From contig CALBSW010000125.1 of NCBI GenBank assembly GCA_937967465.1, positions 1 to 26,689 of the forward strand: 26,689 nt of DNA, given 5' to 3'. The DNA comes from an uncultured Flavobacteriales bacterium. Its GTDB lineage: Bacteria > Bacteroidota > Bacteroidia > Flavobacteriales_D > Sanyastnellaceae. The translations under genes and the position numbers were made by a program. The notes under the pieces were generated by a model. It saw nothing but the letters and a program-made list of their open reading frames with translations. It did not search any database and was not told the origin of the DNA. Shown one piece after another: positions 7,422 to 15,991 of this stretch. Within the stretch, counting starts at the first letter, position 1, and each line of letters starts with the position of its first letter.

Positions 7422-8387
7422 ATGAAAGTCCTCGCCAACGACGGCATTTCCGCCAACGCCAAAGCCGCCCTCGAAGCGGAAGGCATCACCGTCTCCACCG
7501 ACCACGTCGACCAAGCCGACCTCATCGACACGCTCAACCGGGAAGGCTACGCCGGCATCCTCGTGCGCAGCGCAACCAAGGTCCGTCAAGACCTCATCGA
7601 CGCCTGCCCCAACCTGCGGTTCATCGGCCGTGGCGGCGTCGGCATGGACAACATCGATGTGGACTATGCCCGCGAGCAAGGCAAGGTGGTCTTCAACACG
7701 CCTGCAGCCAGCTCGCAAAGCGTGGCGGAACTCGTCATGGCCCACCTTTTCGCCATGGCGCGCTCCCTTCACCACAGCTACCCGGCCATGCCCCAGCGCG
7801 GTGCGGAGGAGTTCAAGGTGCTGAAGAAGGCCTACGCCAAAGGCATCGAGCTCCGAGGCAAGACCCTCGGCATTGTCGGATTCGGTCGCATTGGCACCGC
7901 CGTGGCGGAATACGCCCTCGGTTGTGGCATGCAGGTCTTGGGTGTCGATTTCCAAGGCACCTCCCGAACGGTGAACGTCAAGATTCCCGTTGGCGGCGGA
8001 CAGACGCAAGAAGTCGCTGTGGAGATCCCCCTCATTCCCATGGACGAGATGTTGGCGCAGGCAGATGCGGTGACCTTCCACGTTCCTGCCCAAGCCGATG
8101 GTTCTCCCGTCCTCGATGCGGCTGGCATCGCCTCCATGAAACCGGGCGCCATGCTGGTGAACACCGCCCGCGGAGGCACGGTCGATGAAGCCGCTGTCAG
8201 CGCTGCCGTTGCTTCCGGCCAGCTTCGTGCTGCCGCGCTCGACGTCTTCGTCGGTGAGCCGAAGCCGGATCCCGCGCTGCTTCAAGTCGAAGGCCTGGCG
8301 CTTACGCCGCACATTGGAGCGGCGACCCTCGAGGCCCAAGACCGCATCGGCGATGAGCTCGTCGAGCGCATTCTCGAATTGCGTTAA
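7422..8387 (+). CDS. serA: D-3-phosphoglycerate dehydrogenase, short form without ACT domain
   Basis: A 321-residue NAD-dependent 2-hydroxyacid dehydrogenase; with serC next door the likely substrate is 3-phosphoglycerate. The Rossmann motif GFGRIG is at 153-158. Catalytic residues are Arg250 (NTARGGTVDE), Glu279 (DVFVGEP) and His297 (LTPHIGA). A segment at about 176-205 (following GVDF and containing VGGGQTQEVAVEIPLIP) is an insertion relative to the minimal fold; it lies between the dinucleotide-binding half and the substrate-side elements. The protein stops after the catalytic core, with no C-terminal ACT or ASB domain, so classical serine feedback through ACT is not expected. It sits between serC and the DUF1015 gene on the same strand. 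Confidence 0.9.
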   Translation: MKVLANDGISANAKAALEAEGITVSTDHVDQADLIDTLNREGYAGILVRSATKVRQDLIDACPNLRFIGRGGVGMDNIDVDYAREQGKVVFNTPAASSQSVAELVMAHLFAMARSLHHSYPAMPQRGAEEFKVLKKAYAKGIELRGKTLGIVGFGRIGTAVAEYALGCGMQVLGVDFQGTSRTVNVKIPVGGGQTQEVAVEIPLIPMDEMLAQADAVTFHVPAQADGSPVLDAAGIASMKPGAMLVNTARGGTVDEAAVSAAVASGQLRAAALDVFVGEPKPDPALLQVEGLALTPHIGAATLEAQDRIGDELVERILELR

Positions 8388-8429
8388 TTCGGGGAACCCC
8401 ACCGGACCACCGGTGCGGCGCTGCGTTCA

Positions 8430-9620
8430 ATGACCACGAAGCCCGCCCTCATTCACCCCTTCGCCGGGGTCGTGCCCCCTGCGGACAAGGCCCACCTTGT
8501 GGCCACGCGGAGTTACCTCAGCTATTCCGACGAAGAGCTTCGGGACAAGCTGTCCCGGAATCCGTACAGCTACATGCATGTGATCCACCCCCACGGCACC
8601 CCCATGCCGACGGGTTCGGATATGGGCCCCATCCGATCGGCCTTCACCTCCTTTGTCGAGAAAGGCTGGCTATACCGAGATGACACACCCCACTTCTATC
8701 TCCTTCGACAGGAAAGCGAATACGGTGTCGTCACCGGAATCATCGCCCTCGTCGACACAGCGGCAGCCGAGCGCGGGGATGTCAAGGCGCACGAAGCCAC
8801 CTTGGCCCGCCGTGAAACCCTGTTTGCCCGTTACCTCGAGCAAGTCGGGCTGAACGCCGAACCCACCTTGCTGGCCCACCGCCCTCTGCCGGCGCTCCAC
8901 GCCGCCCGGGAAGCCTGGATGAAACGCCAGCCCGACCTGGACTTCACCACCACGGACACCGTACGGCACACCCTGTGGAAAGTGCCCGCCGATGAAGGTG
9001 AATTCACGCCCCTCCTCGCCCAGATCTCTGCGCTCTACATCGCCGACGGACACCACCGTGTGGCCTCCAGTCAACGATTGGCTCAGGCGCACCCCGACCA
9101 CCCCGGCGCGCAGCGTTTCATGGCCTTGATTGTCGACGGCGACCAGCTGGTTTTTCGCGGCTATCACCGGCGGCTCCTCCACGACCACGGTCCCGAGGAG
9201 TGGGCCGCAGCCGTGACCACCATGACCGCCTTGGACGAGGTCTCCATCCTGTCCAACAGCGCCGCGCTGCCCGAGGGCACCGTGGAACTGACCCTGTCCG
9301 GTGCAGCCCACCAGCGGCTCGCTGTTCGGCTCGCCCAGTCCGACCTCACCTTGCCCGAGTGGCTTCAACAGCGGGTCTTCGCGCCCATCTTCGACATTCA
9401 CCAACCCCGAACGGACCGCCGCCTGCGGTGCCTGACTGAGTCAGAGCATCAATGCACCCCCGTCCCTGAGAACCAGCTGGCCTTCGTGCTGCCCCCTTTG
9501 GACTTCGACCAGCTTGCTGCCGCGGCGGACGACGGCCGTCACATGCCGCCCAAAAGCACTTGGATCGCGCCGAAGTTGCGCAGTGGACTTGTCCTGTACG
9601 ATTTCGGCCCCGCCACCTGA
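8430..9620 (+). CDS. DUF1015 family protein in the serine gene group
   Basis: A 396-residue cytosolic protein matching the DUF1015 family. Recognisable points are the N-terminal HPFAGVVPP segment, a conserved YSYMHVIHP stretch, a KAHE motif around 119-122, and the diagnostic YIADGHHRVASS with DGHHR at 206-210. The acidic/histidine motifs suggest a metal- or nucleotide-dependent enzyme, but I cannot assign a reaction from sequence. Its place directly after serC and serA is a recurring arrangement in Bacteroidota and suggests a role linked to serine or phosphoserine metabolism; that is inference. The ATG at 8430 lies 42 bases after the serA stop. The C-terminal part (from about 250) is less conserved in appearance. 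Confidence 0.82.
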   Translation: MTTKPALIHPFAGVVPPADKAHLVATRSYLSYSDEELRDKLSRNPYSYMHVIHPHGTPMPTGSDMGPIRSAFTSFVEKGWLYRDDTPHFYLLRQESEYGVVTGIIALVDTAAAERGDVKAHEATLARRETLFARYLEQVGLNAEPTLLAHRPLPALHAAREAWMKRQPDLDFTTTDTVRHTLWKVPADEGEFTPLLAQISALYIADGHHRVASSQRLAQAHPDHPGAQRFMALIVDGDQLVFRGYHRRLLHDHGPEEWAAAVTTMTALDEVSILSNSAALPEGTVELTLSGAAHQRLAVRLAQSDLTLPEWLQQRVFAPIFDIHQPRTDRRLRCLTESEHQCTPVPENQLAFVLPPLDFDQLAAAADDGRHMPPKSTWIAPKLRSGLVLYDFGPAT

Positions 9621-9631
9621 CCTTTGCCCCC

Positions 9632-10312
9632 ATGGGCGCAATCGCACAAGCTTGGAATGAGACGCGGGCACAGGTCCCGGAGCACGTCACCTTGGTGGCG
9701 GTCAGCAAGACCAAACCCGTCGAAGCCGTGGAAGAGGCTTACGCCGCCGGAGCCCGCTGCTTTGGAGAAAACCGGGTTCAGGAACTCGTGGCCAAGCATG
9801 AAGCCCTGACCGCTGAAGGCGCAGCGAAACAGAAGGATCACGCCGACCTGATGTGGCACCAGATCGGCACTCTGCAACGCAACAAGGTCAAGTACATCGC
9901 GCCGTTTGTCGACCTCATTCACGCGGTGGATCAGGCTTCGCTTCTTGCAGAAATCAACAAGCGCGCTGGTGCCAACGGGCGCTGCATCCGGGTGCTGCTC
10001 CAGCTTCACATTGCTGCGGAGAGCAGCAAATTCGGCCTCAGCCCTGCCGAACTCGAGTCCTTGCTTGTCGAGGCCGACGCCGGACAATTCCCCCATGTGG
10101 AGATCGCCGGACTGATGGGCATGGCCACCTTCACCGACGACACCCGTCAGGTCGGAAGGGAATTCGCCGGGCTGCGCGCCCTCTTCGAACAGCATGGAGC
10201 CGAGCGCGGTTGGGACACATTGTCCATGGGGATGAGTGGGGACTGGCGGATCGCCGTGGAAGAAGGGAGCACCATGGTCCGCATCGGGAGTGCCATTTTC
10301 GGAGCGCGATGA
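9632..10312 (+). CDS. YggS/PROSC-family PLP homeostasis protein
   Basis: A 226-residue single-domain protein with the alanine-racemase-like TIM-barrel fold. Family motifs are LVAVSKTKP with the PLP-binding Lys26, FGENRVQEL (44-52), WHQIGTLQRNKVK (75-87) and the C-terminal LSMGMSGDWRIAVEEGSTMVRIGSAIFG. Proteins of this family bind PLP without known catalysis and keep free PLP and amino-acid pools balanced. The ATG at 9632 begins the conserved domain and is 11 bases after the DUF1015 stop; the upstream in-frame residues are only the shadow of that gene. A PLP-handling protein next to the PLP enzyme SerC is a sensible grouping. It overlaps the next gene by four bases (ATGA at 10309-10312). Confidence 0.92.
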   Translation: MGAIAQAWNETRAQVPEHVTLVAVSKTKPVEAVEEAYAAGARCFGENRVQELVAKHEALTAEGAAKQKDHADLMWHQIGTLQRNKVKYIAPFVDLIHAVDQASLLAEINKRAGANGRCIRVLLQLHIAAESSKFGLSPAELESLLVEADAGQFPHVEIAGLMGMATFTDDTRQVGREFAGLRALFEQHGAERGWDTLSMGMSGDWRIAVEEGSTMVRIGSAIFGAR

Positions 10313-10587
10313 AGCCGAGTTGGATGCCCTACGAGCCCTGGTTCAAAGCCTGGCTGGTGCTCGCCCCCCTCGTGGCGTACGGCTCGCACTTCATCATTTT
10401 CAATGCCCGACTTCGGCTGGCCCAGCTGGCCAAAGACAGCATGGACGTCCCCGAACCCACGGGAACCGTCGGTTATGCCGCAGCCTGCACCGCAGCCTTC
10501 ACGCTCCTCATGGTTGTCATTGCCCGCCTGTGGGTCCAATTCACCCCCACAGAGGACGGCGAAGGGACGGAGGAGGCAGACGCCTGA
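10309..10587 (+). CDS. Small two-helix membrane protein of unknown function
   Basis: A 92-residue protein with two hydrophobic segments, about residues 13-31 (AWLVLAPLVAYGSHFIIF) and 53-75 (TVGYAAACTAAFTLLMVVIARLW region), and an acidic tail (EDGEGTEEADA). The N-terminus is PSWMPYEPWFKAW. I do not recognise a family. It is supported as a real gene by the ATGA overlap with the YggS gene, by codon use like its neighbours, and by its coherent membrane pattern. Within its operon the function remains open. The next gene on the opposite strand ends 35 bases away, with no obvious hairpin between them. Confidence 0.65.
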   Translation: MKPSWMPYEPWFKAWLVLAPLVAYGSHFIIFNARLRLAQLAKDSMDVPEPTGTVGYAAACTAAFTLLMVVIARLWVQFTPTEDGEGTEEADA

Positions 10588-10622
10588 GCGCCCACCCCCC
10601 TCCTTGTGCAATGCAGAGCGGC

Positions 10623-11768
10623 TCAGACCGCCAGCTTGGTGCGCTCTCCCTTCAGGGCCTCGCGGGTCATGGCAAACCGTGATACGTCAAATTCAGGCTG
10701 CACCCCCAGCGCCATCTGGGCGAGCAGGCGGCCAATCAATGGGCCGAATTTGAAGCCATGGCCACTGAAACCGGCGCCGATGATGAGCCCGTCCGACGTG
10801 CGGTCGAGGATGAAGTCGCGGTCGGCTGTACCGCTGTAGAAGCACACATACTCCCACTCGATGCGGGCCTCAGCGAGCTCTGGCAGATGGGCCGCCAGAA
10901 ATGCCCGGGCGTGCTCCTTGAATTCGGCGCTGACCTTGCGGTCGTCACCATCTGGATGGCCGGCGGGACCAGGATGGTGGTTGGCGACCTTGATCCGCCC
11001 GTCCTTCACCGTGGGAATCGCGTAGAACCCACTGCCCAGGTCACTGAAGACCGGCAAGCGATGGAGCCGCTCGCCCAAGGCGGACGCATCGAAATAGACC
11101 AACTGCTGGCGCGTCACCTCCATGGGCACATCGACCCAACGGCGGGTCCAGGCCCCTTTGGTCACGACAACCTGGTCGTAATCCGCCCAGCCATGGGCAC
11201 ACCGGACGGCCTTGGCTTGGACTTCAAAGGCCTCTTGCCGCCATTCGACACCCGCTTTTCCGAGCCACACAGCCAAGCCCTGAAGGATGACCTCCGGATC
11301 CAAGACACCACCGAGCCGATCCACCGTGGCCTGTTCGGCCTTGAACCCCGGCCATTCCTCCGCCACGCGACCCCGTCCCAGGCGGTCCGCTCGGAGGCCC
11401 ATGTCCCGCATGGTGCGCCAACTTTCCAGGGCATGCCGGTCCCCCGGCTGCTCCACCAGCAGCTTGCCTGTTTCGTGAAGCAACGGCCGCTCAAGCTGGA
11501 CGGACCACTCCGCCCACAGGCGACGGGCTCGAACCGCCATCGATATCAAGCCTTCGTCTGCACCGTAGTGGACACGAAAACTGCGTCCAGTATCCACCGA
11601 AGCGCCAGGACCGGTCCCCATGGGATGGGGATCGTACAAGGTCACTTGGGCTCCAGCCTGGATCAAGTTCGCGGCCGTGAAGCCGCCCATGACGCCCCCG
11701 CCCACGACCGCCACGCGGCGGGCACTGGAGAAAGGCGTCTGTTTGAGAAGATGAGGATGGCCCGTCAT
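10623..11768 (-). CDS. FAD-dependent oxidoreductase, monomeric sarcosine oxidase-like (DAO family)
   Basis: A 381-residue flavoprotein. The N-terminal dinucleotide-binding motif is VAVVGGGVMGGFTAANL (Gly23, Gly25, Gly28), followed by an acidic strand end (VTLYD). The region VCFYSGTADRDFILD has Cys309 at the position where monomeric sarcosine oxidase attaches FAD covalently (C-x-Y-[ST]-x-T-x-D-x-x-F). GAGFSGHGFKFGP near 331-343 carries the conserved lysine of the active site (Lys340). Family members oxidise N-methyl or secondary amines such as sarcosine or pipecolate, releasing hydrogen peroxide; the substrate here is unknown. The ATG at 11768 overlaps the ATP-grasp stop (ATGA), so the two are translated together. 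N-terminal residues 1-17 precede the domain and may be dispensable. Confidence 0.87.
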   Translation of the reverse strand: MTGHPHLLKQTPFSSARRVAVVGGGVMGGFTAANLIQAGAQVTLYDPHPMGTGPGASVDTGRSFRVHYGADEGLISMAVRARRLWAEWSVQLERPLLHETGKLLVEQPGDRHALESWRTMRDMGLRADRLGRGRVAEEWPGFKAEQATVDRLGGVLDPEVILQGLAVWLGKAGVEWRQEAFEVQAKAVRCAHGWADYDQVVVTKGAWTRRWVDVPMEVTRQQLVYFDASALGERLHRLPVFSDLGSGFYAIPTVKDGRIKVANHHPGPAGHPDGDDRKVSAEFKEHARAFLAAHLPELAEARIEWEYVCFYSGTADRDFILDRTSDGLIIGAGFSGHGFKFGPLIGRLLAQMALGVQPEFDVSRFAMTREALKGERTKLAV

Positions 11769-12727
11769 GACGCAGCGCGGTGTTGGCGGTGGGCGGATAC
11801 CTTGGCGAGCTCCGCACCGAGGAAGTCGGCGATGGCGCGCATGCCCTGGCGCTTGTTGCCCAATCGGGCCTCGGCCTCCGCGTTGTAATTGGTGTTGATG
11901 TTGACATCGTAGAAATGAAGTCGCCCCGCTGCATCCGGAGACGCCTCCATGGCCGCGACTTCCATGCCTGAATCGGCGAGGAAGGCGAGGCACCGCTCGA
12001 CGTCCGCAGGCGCATGGTCAGCAAGGACCTCGAATTTGGCGCGACCATCGGCTGGACAGAAGGTGCTGCCGACCTGGCAGGCATCCGACGGGCAGAGTTC
12101 AAAGCCGCCGCCCGCATCGATGCTGACAGTGTAGTAATGCTGTCCACCAATGAATTCGAGCCTGAGCACCCGACCGCCTGCCGGCTTGGCGTAATCCTGA
12201 AGGACGACCGTGCCGTCGAGGGTGTAGTCCTCAAACGCAGAGGCCACCCGTTCGACATCCGAGGCATTGCGCACCAAGGTCACGCCGGTGCCCTTTCCGC
12301 CTCGGTTGGGCTTGACGATGAAAGGACGGTCCCACCGAGCAGCGGATCGTCGAAACGCATCCGCCCCTGTGGCCGCCACAGTGCGCGGGGTCAACAGCCC
12401 ATGGTCTTGCAGGGCGATCATCTGCTCCACCTTGCTCACCTCGAGCGCGGTCGCCTTGCGGTTGTTGACGACCCGGCGGCCATGGGACTCCAGCCAGGCC
12501 ATCACGCCCCGGGTAGCCTCCCAAGCGTACCGATGGTCTCGCGTATGGCTGCTGGCGCTCATGCGGTTGTAGAAGACACCTTCTGGTGGAACCGAGGACA
12601 AGTCGAGTTCGGCATCATCGATGAACCACTCTTTGAAGGGCAAGCCCTGCGCCTCGAGGTGGGCAATGAGTGGCTCGACCCAAATGCCATTCTCGTGGAG
12701 GATGTGGATGGCAGGAAGGGAATCCAT
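11765..12727 (-). CDS. ATP-grasp ligase (RimK/glutathione-synthetase-like)
   Basis: A 320-residue protein of the ATP-grasp fold, which joins a carboxylate to an amine through an acyl-phosphate. The ATP-binding region is FIVKPNRGGKGTGVTLV (Lys139, glycine loop 143-148), and the metal-binding motif is DVNINTNYN (Asp274, Asn276, Asn278). The N-terminal domain starts HILHENGIWVEPLIAHLE and includes FYNRMSASSHTRDHRYA at about 52-68, a likely substrate-side motif. Substrate is not predictable: amino acids, peptides or a protein tail are all possible. I chose the ATG at 12727 because the conserved fold begins right there; ATG 12760 or TTG 12766 would add 11 or 13 unlike residues. It is the first gene of a two-gene unit with the sarcosine-oxidase-like protein. 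Confidence 0.82.
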   Translation of the reverse strand: MDSLPAIHILHENGIWVEPLIAHLEAQGLPFKEWFIDDAELDLSSVPPEGVFYNRMSASSHTRDHRYAWEATRGVMAWLESHGRRVVNNRKATALEVSKVEQMIALQDHGLLTPRTVAATGADAFRRSAARWDRPFIVKPNRGGKGTGVTLVRNASDVERVASAFEDYTLDGTVVLQDYAKPAGGRVLRLEFIGGQHYYTVSIDAGGGFELCPSDACQVGSTFCPADGRAKFEVLADHAPADVERCLAFLADSGMEVAAMEASPDAAGRLHFYDVNINTNYNAEAEARLGNKRQGMRAIADFLGAELAKVSAHRQHRAAS

Positions 12728-12783
12728 CGCGTTCGCAAAAGGGGAAATCGGAGAAATCATGGTCAAGAGAAATGAGGGAAAAC

Positions 12784-12808
12784 AAAAAGCCCGGCTGGAA
12801 GGCCGGGC
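12784..12808 (-). terminator. Intrinsic terminator downstream of priA
   Basis: Read on the minus strand, a 7-bp perfect GC stem (GCCCGGC / GCCGGGC, arms 12808-12802 and 12795-12789) with a 6-base loop is followed at once by TTTTT (12788-12784) and another T-rich run. It sits between the priA stop (12960) and the ATP-grasp gene, so it should separate these two same-strand units. The ATP-grasp/flavoprotein pair therefore needs its own promoter in about 12730-12783. Confidence 0.8.
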
Positions 12809-12959
12809 GCAATACGATCAAGGGGAGTGTTTCAATGGAAATCAGCCAACATGACGGTACCGTGCCCGGGGAGCCGGACAACAGATACAACAGCACGTGG
12901 CGAACAAAATCACACCCTGAAGATAGGGATTTGTCTCGATCAAAACAAAACCCAGCTTG

Positions 12960-15404
12960 TCAATATGGGTCTATGTCGATGATTACGCGTATTGACTTGT
13001 ACTCAGAAAGGGCATGGAACGCGGCGATGTCCTCTTGCAACGCCCGCTTGGCTTCGCCCAAATCAGCCTCCCGCTCCAGCTTCAATAAAATGTGCCGGTG
13101 ATAGGTGTCATGGATCCTGGCGATGGTCGGCTCCTCTGGCCCGACGACCCGCCCTCCGAACCGGCTGCGCAATCGGCCGGCCAATGCGGAAGCCCCTTGT
13201 CGGACAAGATGGGGGTCCCGGTGACGGAGTACCAGACGAATCAGACGAACCACAGGTGGATACTGGAATTCACGACGCTCCTGCAATTCTGCCTTGGCCA
13301 TGGTCACCGCATCGTGTCGCACGACATGATCGAACACCCAATGCTCCGGATCGAAGGTTTGGATGAGCACCCGTCCCTGCTCAGAGCGGCGACCTGCGCG
13401 CCCGGCCACCTGCGTCAGCAACTGAAATGTCCGCTCCAAAGCCCGGAAGTCAGGGAAATGCAACATCCGGTCTGCTTGTAGGATGCCCACCATGCCGACC
13501 CGCTCAAAATCCAGGCCCTTGGTGACCATTTGCGTGCCAACCAGCACTTGCACCTCTCCCGTTTCGAAGGAGCGGATGATGCGCTCGTGGCCCGAACGGC
13601 TTCGGGTGGTATCCAGGTCCATCCGGGCTGTCCGGATGTCCGGGAAATGTGCTGCGATCTCCTCCTCAATGCGCTCGGTGCCCAAACCTTTGGCCTGGAC
13701 CTCCTGGCCTCCACAACGGGGACAAGTGGCCGGCTCGCTCTCGCGGTACCCACAGTAATGACAGTGCAGGTCCTTGAGGAACTTGTGGTAGGTCAAGGAA
13801 ACATCACAACGGGCACATTCAGGCACCCAACCGCAGGTCCGACATTGGGTCACGGGCGCATAACCACGGCGGTTCTGGAAGAGAATGACCTGCTTGCCGG
13901 ATTCGAGCGTCTCCCCCATCACGTCCAACAACCTTCGGCTGAAGTGGCCCTCCATGTTGCGCTGCTTGTGGGCCTTGCGCAAATCGACAAGCTCAATGTC
14001 CGGCAAGGAAGTCCCGCCATACCGTTCGGTCATGGGAACGTGGGCGGCGCGGCCTTCCTGGACTGCCCAGCGCGCCTCCAACGAGGGCGTGGCAGACCCC
14101 AGCAAAACGGGGGCACCGTGAATTCGTCCCAACAGGGTTGCGGCATCCCGGGCCTGGTAGCGCGGTGCCGGGTCCTGCTGTTTGTAGCTGGGGTCGTGTT
14201 CTTCATCCACGACGATCAAACCCAACTCCCGGAAGGGCAGAAAAACGGCACTTCTCGCGCCCACGAGAAGGCGCCCTTTGCCTTGCTCCTGCGCCACGCG
14301 CCGGTAGGTCGTGGTCCGCTCCCGCGGGGTAAAACGGCTGTGATAGACCTCGAGCCGCTCTCCGAAAAACCGGCGAAGTCGGACAATGAGCTGCGTGGTC
14401 AGGGCAATCTCCGGGACGAGGAACAGGGCATCCTTGCCCTGCTCCAACACGGCGTGAATCAGATGGGTGTAGACCTCCGTCTTGCCGCTTCCCGTCACCC
14501 CTTCGAGGAGCACGATGCCCTGCGATTCGAGGCCCTTGGATATTTCCATTCGAGCGGCTTCCTGTGCGGGGCTCAGCGCCGCCAGCTGCATTTCCTGCCC
14601 GTCTTCACTCCCAACCAGCCAGGGGTCCTGCTTGAACTTGAACACCACCCCCTTCTCCATCAATCGGGTGTACAACGTGGTGGTCACGCCTTCCTGACCG
14701 GTCAAGTCCGCCAAGGGAACCCCCGTCCGATGGGCGTCCTGAGAGAGGAGCGCCATCATGGCACGGGACTGCTTGGGAGCGCGCGAGTCGAGCTGATCCA
14801 GTTGCGCATTCAACCATGCCTCATCGGTCGCTGCGCGCTCAGACAAACGCACCATGGACACCACTTTCCGCCCAGGGCCACCCTTCATTTCCTCTGATGA
14901 CAAGACCCACCCCTGTTCCACCAGGGGACGCAAGGCGGGTGCCGGATCCCGCAGCCCGAGGAGCTCGCCCACATCCTTGAAGGACATCGTGCCGCGAAGC
15001 CGGAGGGCCTCCACCACTTGGAAGCCGCGATCGTCCAGTTCGGATTCATCCAAACCTTCGACATCCGGGGACAAAGACAACTTGGTCTCGCTTGCCAAGC
15101 GCATGCCCGATGGCAAGGCCGCCAGGGCCACTTCCCCAGGGCCGCAACAGTAATAGGAGGACATCCAGTCCCAGAACCGCAGTGTTTCATCGGACAGCAA
15201 GGGCACCTCGTCCAATACGGACACCAAGGGTTCGACCGCATGCGAAGGCCGGCGATCGTGGATGCGCCGCACCACAGCCGTGTGGAGCCGCTTGCCGCGC
15301 AGGGGAACGACGATGCGCGCACCCACATTCACCTGAACCCCCTCCGGAACGGAATAGGTCAGCAGGCCAGGCAAGGCCAAGGGAAGAATGACATCGACGA
15401 ACAT
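12960..15404 (-). CDS. priA: Primosomal protein N' (replication restart helicase PriA)
   Basis: An 814-residue 3'-to-5' DNA helicase that recognises stalled forks and reloads the replisome. The N-terminal 3'BD begins VDVILPLALPGLLTYSVPEG. Walker A is GVTGSGKT (302-309) and the Walker B/DEAH-type box is DEEH (400-403). The zinc module has eight cysteines: 521, 524, 530, 533, 548, 551, 561 and 564. Helicase motifs V-VI are visible in GTQMVTKGLDF and TQVAGRAGR. Length is slightly above the E. coli enzyme. The open frame continues for 196 more codons upstream, but these lie antisense to the peroxiredoxin gene, so the ATG at 15404, directly before the conserved VILPL strand, is chosen. It is divergent from bcp across 90 bases and ends at its own terminator. 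Confidence 0.95.
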   Translation of the reverse strand: MFVDVILPLALPGLLTYSVPEGVQVNVGARIVVPLRGKRLHTAVVRRIHDRRPSHAVEPLVSVLDEVPLLSDETLRFWDWMSSYYCCGPGEVALAALPSGMRLASETKLSLSPDVEGLDESELDDRGFQVVEALRLRGTMSFKDVGELLGLRDPAPALRPLVEQGWVLSSEEMKGGPGRKVVSMVRLSERAATDEAWLNAQLDQLDSRAPKQSRAMMALLSQDAHRTGVPLADLTGQEGVTTTLYTRLMEKGVVFKFKQDPWLVGSEDGQEMQLAALSPAQEAARMEISKGLESQGIVLLEGVTGSGKTEVYTHLIHAVLEQGKDALFLVPEIALTTQLIVRLRRFFGERLEVYHSRFTPRERTTTYRRVAQEQGKGRLLVGARSAVFLPFRELGLIVVDEEHDPSYKQQDPAPRYQARDAATLLGRIHGAPVLLGSATPSLEARWAVQEGRAAHVPMTERYGGTSLPDIELVDLRKAHKQRNMEGHFSRRLLDVMGETLESGKQVILFQNRRGYAPVTQCRTCGWVPECARCDVSLTYHKFLKDLHCHYCGYRESEPATCPRCGGQEVQAKGLGTERIEEEIAAHFPDIRTARMDLDTTRSRSGHERIIRSFETGEVQVLVGTQMVTKGLDFERVGMVGILQADRMLHFPDFRALERTFQLLTQVAGRAGRRSEQGRVLIQTFDPEHWVFDHVVRHDAVTMAKAELQERREFQYPPVVRLIRLVLRHRDPHLVRQGASALAGRLRSRFGGRVVGPEEPTIARIHDTYHRHILLKLEREADLGEAKRALQEDIAAFHALSEYKSIRVIIDIDPY

Positions 15405-15494
15405 CACCGTTGGCGAAAGTACCGGTTCCGTGGCATGCCCGAACTTCGAATGCAAAGCCATGAACAACGTGGACACCCCTGCAGTTTGATTCGC

Positions 15495-15965
15495 ATGCAT
15501 CACCTCAACGTCGGCGATTCCGCCCCCGCCTTTTCCGCCCTCGATCAAGACGGCAACACGCACACCCTCGAGACCCACAAGGGCAAAAAAGTCGTCCTCT
15601 ACTTCTACCCGAAGGACAACACGCCGGGCTGCACGAACCAAGCTTGCAGTTTGCGGGACGGCATGGCGGACCTCCAGGCCGAGGGCATCGTGGTCCTCGG
15701 TGTGAGCATCAACCACGCGGCCTCCCACCGGAAATTCATCGACAAGTACGAGCTCCCTTTCGACCTGCTCGTCGACGAAGACCATGCCCTGCAGGACCTG
15801 TACGGTGTCTGGGGCTTGAAGAAATTCATGGGCCGGGAATATGACGGAACCCACCGGACCACCTTCTGCATCGACGAAGCAGGGAAGATTGTCGCCATCA
15901 TCCGCAAGCCGAAAGTCAAGGAGCATGCAGCCGAAGTGCTGGCTGCTTTCGCAGGCGAACGTTGA
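15495..15965 (+). CDS. bcp: Thioredoxin-dependent peroxiredoxin, Bcp type
   Basis: A 156-residue cytosolic thiol peroxidase that reduces hydrogen peroxide and alkyl hydroperoxides using thioredoxin. It starts LNVGDSAPAFSALDQDG, the usual family opening. The active-site segment is FYPKDNTPGCTNQACSLRD, in which the first cysteine (Cys45) is the peroxidatic one and the second, five residues later (Cys50), is the expected resolving cysteine of the E. coli-like Bcp subgroup. The later RTTFCIDEAGKI segment carries the conserved arginine of the family. The start at 15495 matches the family; longer in-frame readings only repeat antisense priA sequence. It is divergent from priA and followed after 88 bases by recA. 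Confidence 0.93.
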   Translation: MHHLNVGDSAPAFSALDQDGNTHTLETHKGKKVVLYFYPKDNTPGCTNQACSLRDGMADLQAEGIVVLGVSINHAASHRKFIDKYELPFDLLVDEDHALQDLYGVWGLKKFMGREYDGTHRTTFCIDEAGKIVAIIRKPKVKEHAAEVLAAFAGER

Positions 15966-15991
15966 CCCCGCGTTCACAAAAACATTCGACA

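Noticed and set aside
10588..10622. Possible terminator between the small membrane protein and the flavoprotein genes
   Set aside because: The 35-base gap has C-rich runs but no inverted repeat with a T tract.
12810..12959. Possible small RNA or tRNA in the priA downstream gap
   Set aside because: I see no tRNA T-loop or acceptor pattern and no strong fold other than the terminator at 12784-12808.
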